Source of the DNA: Liolophura sinensis | Taxonomy: Eukaryota > Mollusca > Polyplacophora > Chitonida > Chitonidae | Assembly (NCBI RefSeq): GCF_032854445.1 | Contig: NC_088298.1 | Span: 11,457,504-11,521,503, forward strand | DNA: 64,000 nucleotides | Reading direction: 5' to 3' | In this document: in pieces, positions 52,101-63,009 of the stretch | How the letters are laid out: each line of letters opens with the position of its first letter | How positions within the stretch are numbered: the first letter of the stretch is position 1 | Program-made: the position numbers and the translations under genes | The notes under the pieces: generated by a model | Told to the model about the DNA's origin: nothing | Databases searched by the model: none | What the model saw: the letters and a program-made list of their open reading frames with translations, nothing else

Positions 52101-55100
52101 ACGTACCAGAAACACGGTGCAGCTTATAGTGGTAAATTATTCCTAATGCAAGTATACACAAGACCGTGCCGCATGTAGTACAAAGTCGTATACATGTCCA
52201 TAGCTGACAGATCCGTCCTATGACATCCAGACATCAGACATACTGACGTCGGACTAATCAGACCTGTTTCCTTGCTTTAACCTCTCAGTGCTGAGCTCCA
52301 AGCGAGGCAGCAACTAATATCATATGGCCCGACCTGGGTTTGATTCCAGGTTTCCCAACAGCGGACTCTAACCATTAGGCACAGCGCAATGACCCATGAT
52401 CCTCCCACCAATGCGGTCCGCTGTAAGTTCAAGCCCAACTCATGTTTAATTGGGAAAGTCTTGCAGCCACCTATGGTTGGTCATTAGGTTTGCCCCGGGG
52501 CTCTGCCCGTTTTCCTCCACTGCCATAATAAGTGGAATATTCTTGAGTACGGTGTATAACATCAGTCAAATAAATAAATAAATATTCAGTTGGCCAACGA
52601 AGCGGTCTACTGTTTTGGAAAGAGCCTGACAACTTTTTTACACAGTGTTACTACCCACTTCTCTTGAGGTTACCAAGGTAACAAAATGATATGACCTCAC
52701 TTCACGGTGTGCGTAAATGTGCAATTACATTAATCTATGTATTGTTTACAAAACCGCAATTCGGGCAATTAAGTGCAAGATTTTCCTTGGAACGAAAGAG
52801 CGGGGTGGTGGTGCTGGTGCTGGTGGTGGTTTACTAATTGGATAATGCTGCCACACAGACATTCAGGTTGTTGATACACTATAAATGTCTGCACTGCTAT
52901 TTTGCACCTAATTAAAATATGTCAGAGTTTTGTCTGCTTTGGAAAGAACTGAAATTTTTTTTGCGCAGTGTTACTACCCATTCTCTTTCAGGTTATCAAG
53001 GTAACAAAATGCTATGAATTTATTTCTAGCAACCACATCTCAAAAATGGCTGTCCTGTTAGATTGATTTTTTGATGCGTTATAAAGAAAGGTGTAAGCTG
53101 CATGTGGGTTGTATAGCATGGTACCATGCAAAGTTTGGGATATATGTATTTTTGAGGTTGAAGTTGACAAATTCACCACATAAATAGTAAGAAAAATCAA
53201 TGGGCTCGTCTAACATATAGCCTGCCGTATTGGCTGCCGTATTGGCCTGAAAAACGCCGACCGAGAGTCAATACGACGACGTGAAGCGGAAACTATGGAA
53301 ACCGGATGCGGGCATGTTGTCTCTCCCGTTTTGCCCCAAACCAGAAACAGCGACATTTGAAGGACACTGCGAGATTTCAGATGTCACTGTTACTGGTTTT
53401 GGGCAAAACCGGGAGAGACAAGCATGGCAAGCATCTGGCTTCCATAGAATACACTCGATTTATAACATTTTTAATAACTGAAGGCTATATATGTCGGCTA
53501 TTACTAAACAACAGGCTCCCGGAGTCTCAATTTTGCTGCCAGAAGACAGATATCCTTCATATTTGAGGAGACTTCGTCGCTGAAATCTGTGATGTCAGCC
53601 ATTTTGACTTTGAATTCGATCAAAGGACTTTAAAGTTAGCCTCAAATGAAGATCATTCCTGGAGTTAAACCTTAAATAAACTGAATATAAATAACACACA
53701 AAAAGAAACATGCGCGTGAGAAATTTCACACACATAAATTTGCCATATGTATACATAAAAACAGGTGCTCGCAACCGAGAACAACCGAGAAACATGACCC
53801 ACGAATTTACTTTAAAGCCTGATTTTTAAAATGATTGTACACTCACGGGACGTTGAGAAAACAAACTCATGGAAGCCACACTTGGGCTTGCAGAATATTA
53901 CTTATAATTCTGATTTCAACTCAGAGAGCAGTGTTATGTTAGTCACATTGGCAAACCTTTGCCCTAATCTATTCCCCGATGTCGTTCTAGTGACTGGATT
54001 CTCAACTACTTCGACTTGAAAAACCTAGCACAGCATGCGTAATCAACACCGTCACGGACGATAAACTTTTGTTGTCACGGCTATACACATGTTCTTCTCT
54101 AGTCACGGCCCTTTCTGTGCCTCTACATAAACCGATTCAATTGCTCATATAATATCCGGTATATGATTTCTTTATGTCTGTGGAATTAAGACATGAATAT
54201 TCTACACGTCTCAGATGTTATATATACGGAACCGTGGAAGGGACGGGCGGATTTCTTTTGCTCATCATTGTCACAGTAAAGATGAAGAAAATTGTCTTTT
54301 TAAAGATGCATTGTTTTATTTCTAATTTTTTATAGTTAGGGAGAAAAAAAAATGTTTCTGCGCTCCTTCAAAAAACAATATTTTCAACTTCACTGTGACA
54401 ATGGTGAGTAAAAAAAGTTCGTTTTTTTTGAATCTGCTTTTAATTATAAATATTTATTAAATTGTCTTTTTTTTGGAGTCAAAATTATATTTCGCATGTC
54501 CCTTCCACGGTTCCGTATATATTCGTTGCTTCCAAATAAATTGCATTTTATTCTTTGATAGACTGTCAGCCATTCGTTTTTATTTTCCAGACTTTCAGAC
54601 TTCTCCCATAAAAAAGGCTCTTCAAATTTATTTAAGATCATTTTTGGTGTTGGTTTCTGCTTTGCTGTATAGGTTGGGTTATTTAACTTACTGGCCGTCG
54701 ACAGAACACTGATCGTGGAATAACACATATTTATTTATTTATTTATTTATTTATTTGATTGATGGATTACGCCGTGCTGCAGGATATCTCACTTATACGT
54801 TTTGCATATAGCATTGGTTTCAGGGAAACGGAGAGAGCCCGAGAGGAAACCAATGCCGATCCCGCAGGGTGGGCATGCATTTAGATTCATACATATAGGA
54901 CCGGGCGTGTTGGCGGCTGGTTCACATGGTCTTTGTGGCGTCCCACATAAAGATATATGTACGAAGTGCTCCACCACGTAAACCAGCTAATGTTACTATA
55001 TTATATATCGGGGTGATAAAATAGGTTGTATTGAGAGACACGCAATATGCATTTGAGATTGGGTTCTATAATGCATTATATAGGGCCTTTCATGAGGATA

Positions 55101-56301
55101 CAGAGAAGCTTTCTCGCTGGAATGCTGTATACACGCCTATCTCCCCGTTTGGTCATACCTTGCTTATCTTTAGAGAAAATGTATGTATACAGTGACCAGT
55201 AGACCGTCCCCATAAACTGGGTTGAACACCACAGTGTTAATTTGTATGGCTTATATGAGCTTGTCACGAGACCACGAAGCGAACTTAAGTCAAAATTTCA
55301 AATCACTTCAAAAATTCCTATTTTTAAATAACAAGGTCAAAATATTGCTTAACATAAATTCGGGGTATTTTTTTAGCACAATTTCAGCTAAAATAACGAA
55401 CGGAACATATCAAATTTATGATTGAAGTTTTGACTTAAGTCTAAGATCGCTTACCTAGTGATCCCGGCTCCAGAAAACGTGTGTAAATCATTATACCAGT
55501 TTTCGATCATAGCTATGATCTTCTAAGGCCTTGAAATCTTTTCATTTTCACCAGAATCACATGTTTTGCTCTGGGAATCGACCATGTCTTTTGCACCATG
55601 GGGCAGTTGACCTGCAGGACTTCGATGTCAACAGACACGCACATGGGCATATCTGAGATATTCACTTGAGCGACCTATTTGCGCATGCAGCTAACAAACT
55701 GAATAACTCATTTGCTATTTATTTATTTATTTGTTTTGAGACGGACGGCCGTCCTCCTGAATGTTTCACTCACGTACATACGACGTCGTCATGTTACGAG
55801 GGAAACAAACCTACCAGACACAGCCAGATCACCACCGCCAACCAACAGGCACTTGCAGACAAACCTATCTTAAAGTAGCTGCCGATCAGCCTACCACTTC
55901 TAGTGACTTCACGTGTACTGGTACGACCGGAGCTTTACGCCAGGAGGTTTTGTCAGTTGTAACGTGACTGACATTTTTACTCCATACAGAGAATAGACTT
56001 ACTGAACTCATGGTGACTACATACACTCTAATTAGACTATACGAAGAAGCCAGCATGAGCTATACATGCTGCGCGGTCACCTAGTACCGACGCCTCGGAT
56101 ATGTCTGTTTTTTCATTCCATGAACTACCTTGAACCTGACGTAATGACATAGCCACAGACAAAAGTCTGCAATCTTGGGGCTCTAAGTGGACAAAAACCC
56201 GGATTCTTCATCCAAAGCTGCATTTGTTAATGAAATATTCTTGGGAACAAAGTGACGCCCACTCATACAAATACAAATAAATAAATAAATAAATAAATCA
56301 A

Positions 56302-56356
<55 letters not shown>

Positions 56357-57431
56357 AGTATACACTATAAATGTCTGTTGTAAAGACAAGGTTGTTACAA
56401 GGTTGTCACCTTTGTTGTTCTCGATCCAGTTGACCTATAACTCATTACGGTCACTCAGTAAGCGGAATTCCATGACTGAAGACGAATGTTCAAGACTGTT
56501 TTAAGACATTTACGTTCCTCACCAACGGTTAGTTGGACAACATGGAATTTGATTTTTTCATTTATTTGATTGATGTTTTACGACGTACTCAAGAATATTT
56601 CACTACTACGACGGCGCCCAGCAACATGGTGGGAGGAAATCCGGGAGAGGCTGGGGGAAACCCACTACCATCAGCAGGTTGGCATGGAATTTGAAGGTGT
56701 CTCTATGGATGTGAAGGTTCTAGTTATCTGCAGTGCTGCTGCTGTCTCCGTTGTGGAACAGCAACGGGGGCTAGGGAGGCAGCCTAGGTTCCGAGACGCC
56801 CACAGTATGTTCAGTACGAAAAGTTGTTGGCAGAGCTTGCCCTAGAGGACAGGACAAGGCTTCCTGAACTTCCAGCGCATGGAACCCGACTTGTCCCATG
56901 ACCTCCACATCGCACTGGGCCCAGGATTGAGCGAGCGGTAATCAATTACAGACACTCTTTGGAGACAAAAAAGGGTCTCCACATCACACGACCTTACTGA
57001 CCACAAACAAGGGACCAAATGCCGATCTATGCGACCGAATCCAGATAATTGCACGATAAAAATTACGACAAGCAAACTCACGATTGTCAAGTTGTGGCCG
57101 AGTTTCACGACAGTTTTTAACATGTTCAAAAGTGTCGTGAACGTTTGTCGGCCATATAAAACTCAACAAGAACGACGCCGACATGTCATGACACAACCAG
57201 GACAATTAAAAAAACAGCATTAGGGAGTAGAGTATCGTGTCTTAAAGCCGACTTTGAGGTGAAGCAGTCGGGAAGACAGTCGTGGCCAGTGGGAGAGTAA
57301 CTTTACTCATGATCAAAAATACAACCACGTCGATTTATCTAATATGAATCAGGACATGTATACTAACATAGGATTTACCTACGACTGGCACTGACCTTGC
57401 TTTCGTCCATGGTCGCCTCTGGTGTATTCAT
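40122..57431 (-). CDS. Unrecognised ~500-aa multi-pass membrane protein, copy B (7 firm exons plus uncertain exon 1)
   Basis: Firm exons, 5' to 3': 51583-51478, 48492-48381, 46925-46778, 45453-45303, 44864-44604, 41480-41305, 40637-40122 (stop included). Four of them (112, 148, 261 and 176 bp) equal copy A exactly in length; the others differ by whole codons, and all phases agree. The joined frame is open for 489 residues. Exon 45453-45303 (YTPSLNKYNYYFFGINVFF, then HLLHLLQTH and TAQDVSIASSQ) is required to keep the frame. Exon 1 could be 57431-57396 (MNTPEATMDESK, donor gtcagt) or a tiny one at 56011-56003 (MSS, donor gtaagt); both end in phase 0. About 12 membrane segments are seen. Many histidines are shared with A. 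The exon 3 sequon NVS suggests that loop is outside or lumenal. Function and family are not recognised. Introns hold SINEs, a kinase-like fragment and a 1.2-kb minisatellite. Confidence 0.78.
40691..40960 (+). repeat. Full-length tRNA-derived SINE (family 1 reference copy), in copy B intron 7
   Basis: It has a tRNA-like head (ggggcctccgtggctcagtt, A-box region) and the B-box gttcaagtcc about 80 bp in. The shared body and an AAAT tail follow. The flanks aaatctaatgtat and aaatctatgtat look like an aged target-site duplication. The matching place in copy C (just above 63540) has no SINE, so this copy inserted after the B/C duplication. Confidence 0.92.
42407..42648 (-). repeat. Near full-length SINE, family 1
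   Basis: Reverse orientation: T-rich tail, ggtgtttcacgccgtactca, the body, then the tRNA-like head ending ctgagccacggaggcccc. It lies in copy B intron 6 and abuts the kinase-like fragment. Confidence 0.9.
42667..43320 (+). pseudogene. Broken protein-kinase-like copy
   Basis: The plus strand encodes the catalytic-loop stretch GILHLDIKPNNILTDD, with the H-x-D-x-K-x-x-N pattern of eukaryotic protein kinases. After 11 residues comes ADF, where a DFG motif is expected but the frame is lost (ADFWER then stop). In other frames follow YTSPELLKG (APE-like), YKIVKGRSPFLG, and a coding-like stretch LEWFECRPTQSPLLRVISAL near 43170. At least three frame breaks or stops make it non-functional. No intron signals are evident over 650 bp, so it may be a retrocopy, though no poly(A) tail is clear. 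It lies antisense inside copy B intron 6. The parent kinase is not identified. Confidence 0.75.
44040..44212 (+). repeat. Degenerate SINE, family 1
   Basis: It keeps gtcgctgtgagt, cagcctgcggatgatt and attcttgagtacggtgcaaa plus the AAAT tail; the middle is heavily decayed. Confidence 0.75.
47026..47150 (+). repeat. Third SINE-like family, copy 1
   Basis: It shares ctcagaactgagagtttaaa and gcaaggaaacagg with the reverse copy at 52225-52360, and a gtcgagtcataccaaa-type start with the copy at 48056. It lies in copy B intron 3. Confidence 0.55.
48056..48256 (+). repeat. Third SINE-like family, copy 2 with B-box-like head
   Basis: It begins ccgcctcgtagtcgggagac and then gggatcaaacccaggt, which looks like a tRNA-derived B-box region, followed by ggttagacggaaacaggact. 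A partial related stretch precedes it at about 47930-48045. Confidence 0.55.
48723..48849 (+). repeat. 5'-truncated SINE, family 1, between direct repeats
   Basis: A truncated copy starting ggtctgccagcaacctgtgg, with a small internal repeat of the cccggtttcctccc segment. It is flanked by taaaaccattc at 48712-48722 and 48850-48860, a clear 11-bp target-site duplication. Confidence 0.85.
48862..49124 (+). repeat. Full-length SINE, family 1, inserted right beside another copy
   Basis: The head ggggcctacgtggctcagcc, a diverged B box and the body with an AAAT tail are present. The left flank aaaaccattca and right flank aaaagccattta are similar, so the same short target seems to have been used again after the neighbouring truncated insertion. 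Confidence 0.88.
49269..50480 (+). repeat. 49-bp minisatellite, about 25 copies, in copy B intron 2
   Basis: The unit begins acatcatgtcatggagacca and continues aatggagtgtatgtctaaca and tctgcaaac. Most copies differ from the consensus at only a few positions, one copy (near 49925) is shortened, and the copies towards 50.4 kb are the most diverged. There are no spacers between units. Confidence 0.95.
51100..51170 (-). repeat. Fragment of the second SINE family
   Basis: It shares tacaaattccctgtccaagg and gggtttgaac with the copies at 38.1 kb and 60.1 kb. It lies in copy B intron 2, just after exon 2. Confidence 0.5.
52225..52360 (-). repeat. Third SINE-like family, copy 3
   Basis: In reverse orientation it reads gggaaacctggaatcaaacc (B-box like), then ctcagcactgagaggttaaa and gcaaggaaacagg, matching the copy at 47026. 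Confidence 0.6.
52365..52585 (+). repeat. Degenerate near full-length SINE, family 1
   Basis: A tRNA-like head remnant, a B-box-like gttcaagccc, the ccggggctctgcccgttttc body and the ttcttgagtacggtgtataa tail are recognisable but much diverged. Confidence 0.75.
53294..53446. repeat. 153-bp near-perfect palindrome
   Basis: The left half (tatggaaaccggatgcgggc, then ttgtctctcccgttttgc) pairs with the reverse complement of the right half over about 70 bp per arm. There are few mismatches and only about ten unpaired bases at the centre. It could form a long hairpin in RNA. It lies in copy B intron 1 if exon 1 is at 57.4 kb. Both strands are open over it, which follows from the symmetry. Confidence 0.85.
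54727..54850 (-). repeat. Degenerate SINE fragment, family 1
   Basis: An (ATTT)n run is followed by ttgattgatggattacgccg, tctcacttatacg and gagagcccgagaggaaacca, a decayed version of the 3' half in reverse. Confidence 0.55.
55264..55466. mobile_element. Small inverted-repeat element (MITE), copy 1
   Basis: The ends carry imperfect inverted repeats around aagcgaacttaagtcaaaa (left) and the reverse of gttttgacttaagtctaaga (right). The right end ...gtgatcccgg matches the end of the element at 61005-61150. The interior is AT-rich and non-coding. Confidence 0.5.
56275..56357 (+). repeat. (AAAT)n microsatellite, about 20 units
   Basis: A near-perfect tetranucleotide run. Short open frames of repeated FIYL on the minus strand are artefacts of it. 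Confidence 0.95.
56553..56682 (-). repeat. 5'-truncated SINE, family 1, with target-site duplication
   Basis: Reverse-oriented copy from the tail (ttgattgatgttttacgacg) to gggggaaacccactacc. It is flanked by catggaatttga at 56541-56552 and 56683-56694, a 12-bp direct repeat. It inserted at the edge of the Harbinger-like remnant. Confidence 0.88.
56684..57020 (+). mobile_element. PIF/Harbinger-type transposase remnant (HARBI1-like)
   Basis: In two or three plus-strand frames I read RQPRFRDAHS, YEKLLAELALED, GFLNFQRMEPDLSHDLHIAL and NYRHSLETKKGLHIT, in that order. These match the N-terminal helical region that precedes the DDE domain in HARBI1-like proteins, as I remember that family. Frame slips and stops show that it is dead, and the catalytic domain is absent. 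The assignment rests on motif memory and not on a search. Confidence 0.6.
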
Positions 57432-58620
57432 TTTAGAGCTGCCCTTAATAGGAATCAGTTCAAATGATGTTTCCTATGTCAAACCACCCCAACTGTAGAG
57501 TGTTACGGGTAAGCCGTCTAATACTATCTACCCAACCAATCTATGTGTACCATTATCTTTTACTGCTGTATACACACGGGTGTGGTGTACATTTACACCA
57601 TACACATAGGCGTACATAAGCAGCACGCTTGTAATATATCATTATTCATCCCTGTACACTATTGCACAAAACTGTCAGCATTTTGCCAGTCAGCTATTGT
57701 ATGGACTACTGCGTTTCAACAGCGGAATAATAGTTCGTGCTCTTTTTTTAACGGGCATAGAAGCTCTGAGTTTATCTTTCCAGACGCGACATGACTACAT
57801 GTAACCTATCGTTTAAGTCAGCATACTCAACTAGGACGACTGGTATCTTTATGGCCCTGCTGTTGTAGCAAGAATGACCCAGAAGACGTCCAGCTTATTC
57901 GAACAACTTACCCTTTCCGACATTAACTTTAAATCTGCTCTGCCTAGCTAAAATCCAAATCCTTTATTCATCGAGATGATAGAAAAGCTTCGGTATCACT
58001 TGCCTTCTTGTACATGCGTGTAAGTGGCCTATGGCGGCAAATGTAAACAGCACTCGATATACGTACAGGGCTAACACCTATAGGCCTTTATATCATGCTG
58101 TAGGCCAATATATAGCCTTACCTTCTAGGTCGCTAGTTCATAGCTTATTTTCGCTTAATCCTAATTATTCTGATGCCTAGTGGAAGATTCATCGATACAG
58201 TATTATATTCAAACGTAAGACCAGTAGGATAACATCCTGCTTTACGCAGTCCTAATTTTACCAGCGCGGGTTTCCGAAGCTGTAAACAAATTTTCGACTC
58301 TCAAAAACTTATATGCAAACGTCGTAACGCATTATTGTTTTTTATCACGTATGTGAATCTTTAAATTACGAACACATTTTAAAAATATGGGAAATTACCA
58401 ATATAACTACTAACTCAATGATATGCAAAACGCAATGGAGAAATATTTTAAATCAAACATAGCGTGAGGGTAGGTTATTTTCTTTCTGTAGGCTATATAC
58501 GTTCTGCAGAATGTGGAAAAAGGTTGAATGCATTGCCACTTCTTATGCATTGGTAAACGAAAGGAAAGAAAACAATTTGAGACGTACAGTCATGCCTCTG
58601 AAATACAATGGAGTTATTTG

Positions 58621-58872
58621 ATTTGATTTGTGTTTTACGCCGTACTCAAGAATATTTCACTTATACGACGGCGGCCAGTATTATGGTGGGAGGAAACCGG
58701 GCAGAGAACGGCGGAAACCCACGACCAGGTTGCTGAAGGACCTTCCTTCACGTACGGCCGGAGAGGAAGCCAGCATGAGCTGGGCTTAAACTCAGAGCGA
58801 CCGCATTGATGAGAGGCTCCTGGGTCATTGGGCTGTGCTAGCGCGCTAACCGACTGAACCACTGAGGCCCCT
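58621..58872 (-). repeat. Full-length SINE, family 1
   Basis: Reverse orientation with a complete tRNA-like head ending in ctgaaccactgaggcccc. The sequence tggagtta occurs at 58609-58616 and 58878-58885, a likely short target-site duplication. Confidence 0.88.
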
Positions 58873-59984
58873 CACACTGGAGTTAGCCAAGGCCCCTAGT
58901 GAGGGTTGCACTAATTACTAATAGATTTGAAATATGTTTACGTATGCGTTAATTTAGCTTAACGATTAGCTTTTAAGGCGATGGTAATTAATGTTAATAA
59001 GGGGAAAAGATTAGGAATATCTGGGAGTAGGGAGTAGGGGAGGAGGTTGGAACCACTACACATCGACATCTGGATTAGAATTCGCGAAGAGGTATAGGAG
59101 CCAAGTATAGAACTCGCCTAACCACTGTTAGCAACTACCATGCATATCAAATGTTACGTCCCTCGACGTGGTAATTTATTACCTACCACATACCAATCCA
59201 GGTCACCAGGTTGCGAACCATTTATGTTATTTAGAGCTTTGAAATAAAGTTTTAGACCAAAGTTATGATCTTTTAGCTGAACAATTTGCCCTGGGGTGAC
59301 ACTGACAGGCTGTCATCATATTTTTAACATATATCTATGGGCCTGTTAAAAAACTGTTATACAACTCTGTACATGGGCTTGTTTCACTGCACATCCTTTA
59401 TGCATATGACTTATCTGTACACATCAGCCATCTGGCGCAAGCGAATGTTCCTGTAAGCTATCCTTGTATAACGTTAGTGCCTCAATCCTTACCCAACGAG
59501 CCGTGGGAACTACTGGGCTGACATGCCGGGTTTTTACTTGTACATAGAAAGCGTGGTCTAAATAAAGTTATCACTGTTTAAGGGATTGTTTTGCACATAT
59601 TCTACACCTTGTACTTACCGGCATATAGCTTTATGATAAGAACTACTGAAAGCCGTTTGCATGACGATGTACGAAATGTGATCGAGTGAAACCTGTTCGT
59701 AAACAACATAGTCGAACCAGGCCGAGTTACTACTGAGGTCTTCGTGTGTACTATATATTTTGGCATGAGTAAAAAGATGATATATTTTTCGAACAGCCGG
59801 CGAATATAATCATGTAAATTGTCTGCATGTATGTAGGCTATAACCCATGAAGACATCTTCACAGAATTACTCATGCGCATCTAAAGCCAAAACACTGACC
59901 CTGTCCACAGTACAGTCCGCATGCTAGTTCGACGCGGAGTTTCCCACTGTGGATAATTGTCGGTTTGCCCTTACAGTTGCTCCC

Positions 59985-60190
59985 TCCAGAGTGACTGTGA
60001 ATTCTTGCGATTGCTCTTTTTTTTTTTTAAAATAATCCCTCCCTGAATAGTCACCATCATCCTATAAAACGTAAGAGCGGGGAAATCAACAATTCCCTGA
60101 CCAAGCCGCGGTTTAAACCCGCACTTCGTGTGTCCTAGCGATTGGAAGACAAGCACCCTACCACATGGCCACAGCCCGCCCCCAAACGAC
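59985..60190 (-). repeat. Second SINE family, copy 2
   Basis: It matches 38.1-38.26 kb: gtgtcctagcgattggaaga, ggccacagcccg and a B-box-like sequence near 60111-60120 in reverse. It shares downstream flank (ggtgcttaatttcaatctgt) with copy 1, so both derive from one ancestral insertion. Confidence 0.65.
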
Positions 60191-60930
60191 CCTTATAGGT
60201 GCTTAATTTCAATCTGTATAAACAGCACAGTATAATACCGGAGTTTCGAGTTCGAACTGTATTGTCGTTAAAGGTAAAAACAGCCCTACTCTGTCCCGTG
60301 ACTTATGAAAAATGATAGGCGTTAATTTACCGATTGTTTATCTCGCGGCGTTCCCCAGACATAATACGACACCTCTTTCCTTAAAAACATTGGCAGTTTA
60401 CAAGCGTTCAGCTTGGCAATTTTAACCATCGTTCGTCTACCCTGCTCATGTTACAGTAAATGTCATGAATAATAATTGCCATATTTGACAGGTCAAATGA
60501 TACAGTAGTGCCTCTTCTATCTTTAGCCACACAACACCGATTAATCTCTTTTTATCAACATATATTCAGGTAATATCAACACAACATAATTCTTAATCAT
60601 AAATATTTAATAAACAATTGCAACATGGGAATATACATTTAAACCAAACAAACAGCAATTGACGTTTGTGACAGTAATAATAATGCCGTTATGTGACACG
60701 CTCAAAATGATGCTAAATTTAAATGTTTAAAACACAACCATTATATAAGAGTGAATTTGCATACCACTCAAATGGCAATTGTCGGATATAAAAGTAATAA
60801 AAATGATTTCTGTCCTGGGAAGTACCAGTTTGTCTCATATACACTATCACGTCAGACAAATATTATATATCCGTCTGTAACCATGGAAACATCTCCACAA
60901 CGGAATCCTCACCAGAATGAAATTAACGTT

Positions 60931-61004
60931 AATATTTGTTTATTTGATTGGTGTTTCGCGCCCTACCGACGTATATTTCACTCGCACGACGGCGGTCATG
61001 TCTC
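60931..61004 (-). repeat. SINE family 1 fragment shared by the duplicated spacers
   Basis: It keeps tttgattggtgtttcgcgcc and cgacggcggtcatg. It corresponds to the fragment at 38700-38765 and is cut short by the inverted-repeat element that follows. Confidence 0.65.
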
Positions 61005-61150
61005 AGGATCACGTAGCTGTATTAGACTTAATTCAAACTTAGTCTTAATTTTAAATGAGTTTACTGCGTCTAAGTTCGAGTATAAACTCAGGGATAATAT
61101 GCCAAGTTGATATTAAGTCTGACTTAAGTCTAAGACAACCTTGTGATCCT
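61005..61150. mobile_element. Small inverted-repeat element (MITE), copy 2
   Basis: The left end aggatcacgtagctgtatta and the reverse of the right end (aggatcacaaggttgtctta) pair over about 36 bp with few changes. The 146-bp element has no coding capacity. The matching place in the B-side spacer (about 38765) lacks it. Confidence 0.7.
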
Positions 61151-62347
61151 GGAGCCAGTGATATAATGGGAAAAAACGAAGTTAACATCGTAACTGGTCT
61201 GAAAAGGATACTATACAAACTAAAATCGTATATTCAATCCAGCATATCATACCCACAATAAACCCATTAATTACTGATCTTATATACCTTATATCCACAA
61301 ATGTACATGCATTTTTTCTTAAATATGCGTCACAGAGATTGTTCGAGATAAAAGTAATGCGAAAACTAGGCCTTGTGAAAATGATAATACATTGTGAAAT
61401 ATTAATTACAATAACAACCGCTATTTCGGATATGCCATGGTTTTTTAATAGAAATTCCAACAGACTTATAAATACAGCAGTAGCTAATTAAACATTGCAG
61501 CGTCCGCTTGTTTTCAAAGTCATGTACGTTCTTGATTTGGAATTAAAACCGAAGTGCGAAGTGTTGAAAACAATCAACTCTACTATACAACCGTCCACAT
61601 TGTGAGCCACAATCTTGTTTGGACTTTGATGCCTTTGGAACTACGGCGACTTTGGGGCGGGAAAGGAAAGTTCTAAAATTCGACCGCTTTCTGGCATAGA
61701 GCCTTGGTTGCATTTCCAAGAAGTTAAATGTGAGGTACACTGTAAGAAATGAACGGTAACTTTGTCCGAATGTATGATGTACGGTATGTCCAAATGTATG
61801 GTACGAAGTGATGGAAGAGGTAGACTCGATATATGGAAACCATGGAATGTTTTCAAAACACAGAACAATGGCAGTTTACTGAGGTATGTTGAAAAACAAC
61901 TATGTTTAATTCTTGCACCTGTCAAAATCCTTTTGATGTAGGTACATGTAAACAATATGCAGGGCCTAATCATGCACATAAAATATAAACGTAAAATATA
62001 AACAGGCTACAATTCTCAGCCAGTGTTTTCACAAGCTTTCTTATATAAATGACATTAAAACAATACTAAGCCAGACAAAGTCAACCTGGACGCTGTCAAA
62101 ACAGTTTCATTAAACTTAATTACCTCATACGCCGGTTGTCTGTAATCTAGCTTTGTAAGGTGCAGACAAAATCGGCTGTGAAATTGATACAGATTTCATG
62201 GAAACGTTGTGCTTGCCACATTAAGTCAATAGTTCTAACTCTTTTGTTGCTAAAGGTAAAAAAAAAAAAAAAACGTATATTGCTGCACCATGTGACTCGT
62301 CAAAAATGTTCGGCAACTTTTGTGACCACCTTTTGTAATTTCCCGAT

Positions 62348-62672
62348 CACCTGTCCTACCGAGTTCCCACGACACACCTGTCACCTTGTTCCGCCCACAC
62401 CCATCACCAAGTACCCAGACACCTGTGGCCGAGTTCCCGACAACACCTGTCACCGAGTTCCCGACACACCTGTCACCGAGTTCCCGAAACACCCGTCACC
62501 GAGTACCCAGACACCTGCCACCGAGTTCCCGACACACCTGTCACCGAGTTTCCGAAACACCCGTCACCGAGTACCCAGACACCTGTCGCCGAGTTCCCGA
62601 GACACCTGTCACCTTGTTCCGCACACACCCATCACTGAGTACCCAGACACCTGTCGCCGAGTTCCCGAGACA
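62348..62672 (+). repeat. 21-22 bp minisatellite, about 15 copies
   Basis: Units alternate between cacctgtcaccgagttcccg-like and acacccgtcaccgagtaccc-like forms, hinting at a higher-order unit of two or three. It lies about 340 bp beyond the 3' end of copy C. Long plus-strand open frames (repeats of SPSTQTPVAEFP type) are products of the repeat. Confidence 0.9.
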
Positions 62673-63009
62673 TCTTTCGATTAGAACCTTTTTCACCGTT
62701 AGCATGAAAAGTGTTCAACTTCAATTCCTCCCTACTGAAGTCTAACCGGAAGAGTTACATGTAATTATTGTAATGAGTGAGTACTTTGTGCGATCATTAC
62801 ATTTAAAAACATAAAATCTTGACATTTTATAATCAAGCAATTTAACACTTCTTACAGAGCAACAAATTCATTAGCTTGGTGTATAATACATTTTCGTCTG
62901 AAACTGAATAGTTCTTTTGAAACTGCATTCAAATGAATGCATCAGACACAATTTATGGATTACAGTAAATGTATGTTAAAAACATAATCCCCCCAAAATC
63001 AATTTAAAA

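Larger units (their letters stand above)
57432..62347. other. Spacer between copy B and copy C
   Basis: No coding region is supported. It contains SINEs (58621, 59985 and 60931), a small inverted-repeat element (61005) and AT-rich DNA. From about 60.0 kb it is alignable by eye with 37.9 kb onward, marking the duplicated segment. The copy B promoter should lie near 57.4-58 kb if exon 1 is placed correctly. Confidence 0.5.

Noticed and set aside
53281-53566. Two overlapping plus-strand open frames of 66 and 86 residues
   Set aside because: They run over the 153-bp palindrome; openness on both strands follows from its symmetry.
62160-62684. 174-residue plus-strand open frame
   Set aside because: Most of it is translated minisatellite, with equivalent open frames in the other phases and strand; no start context or homology.
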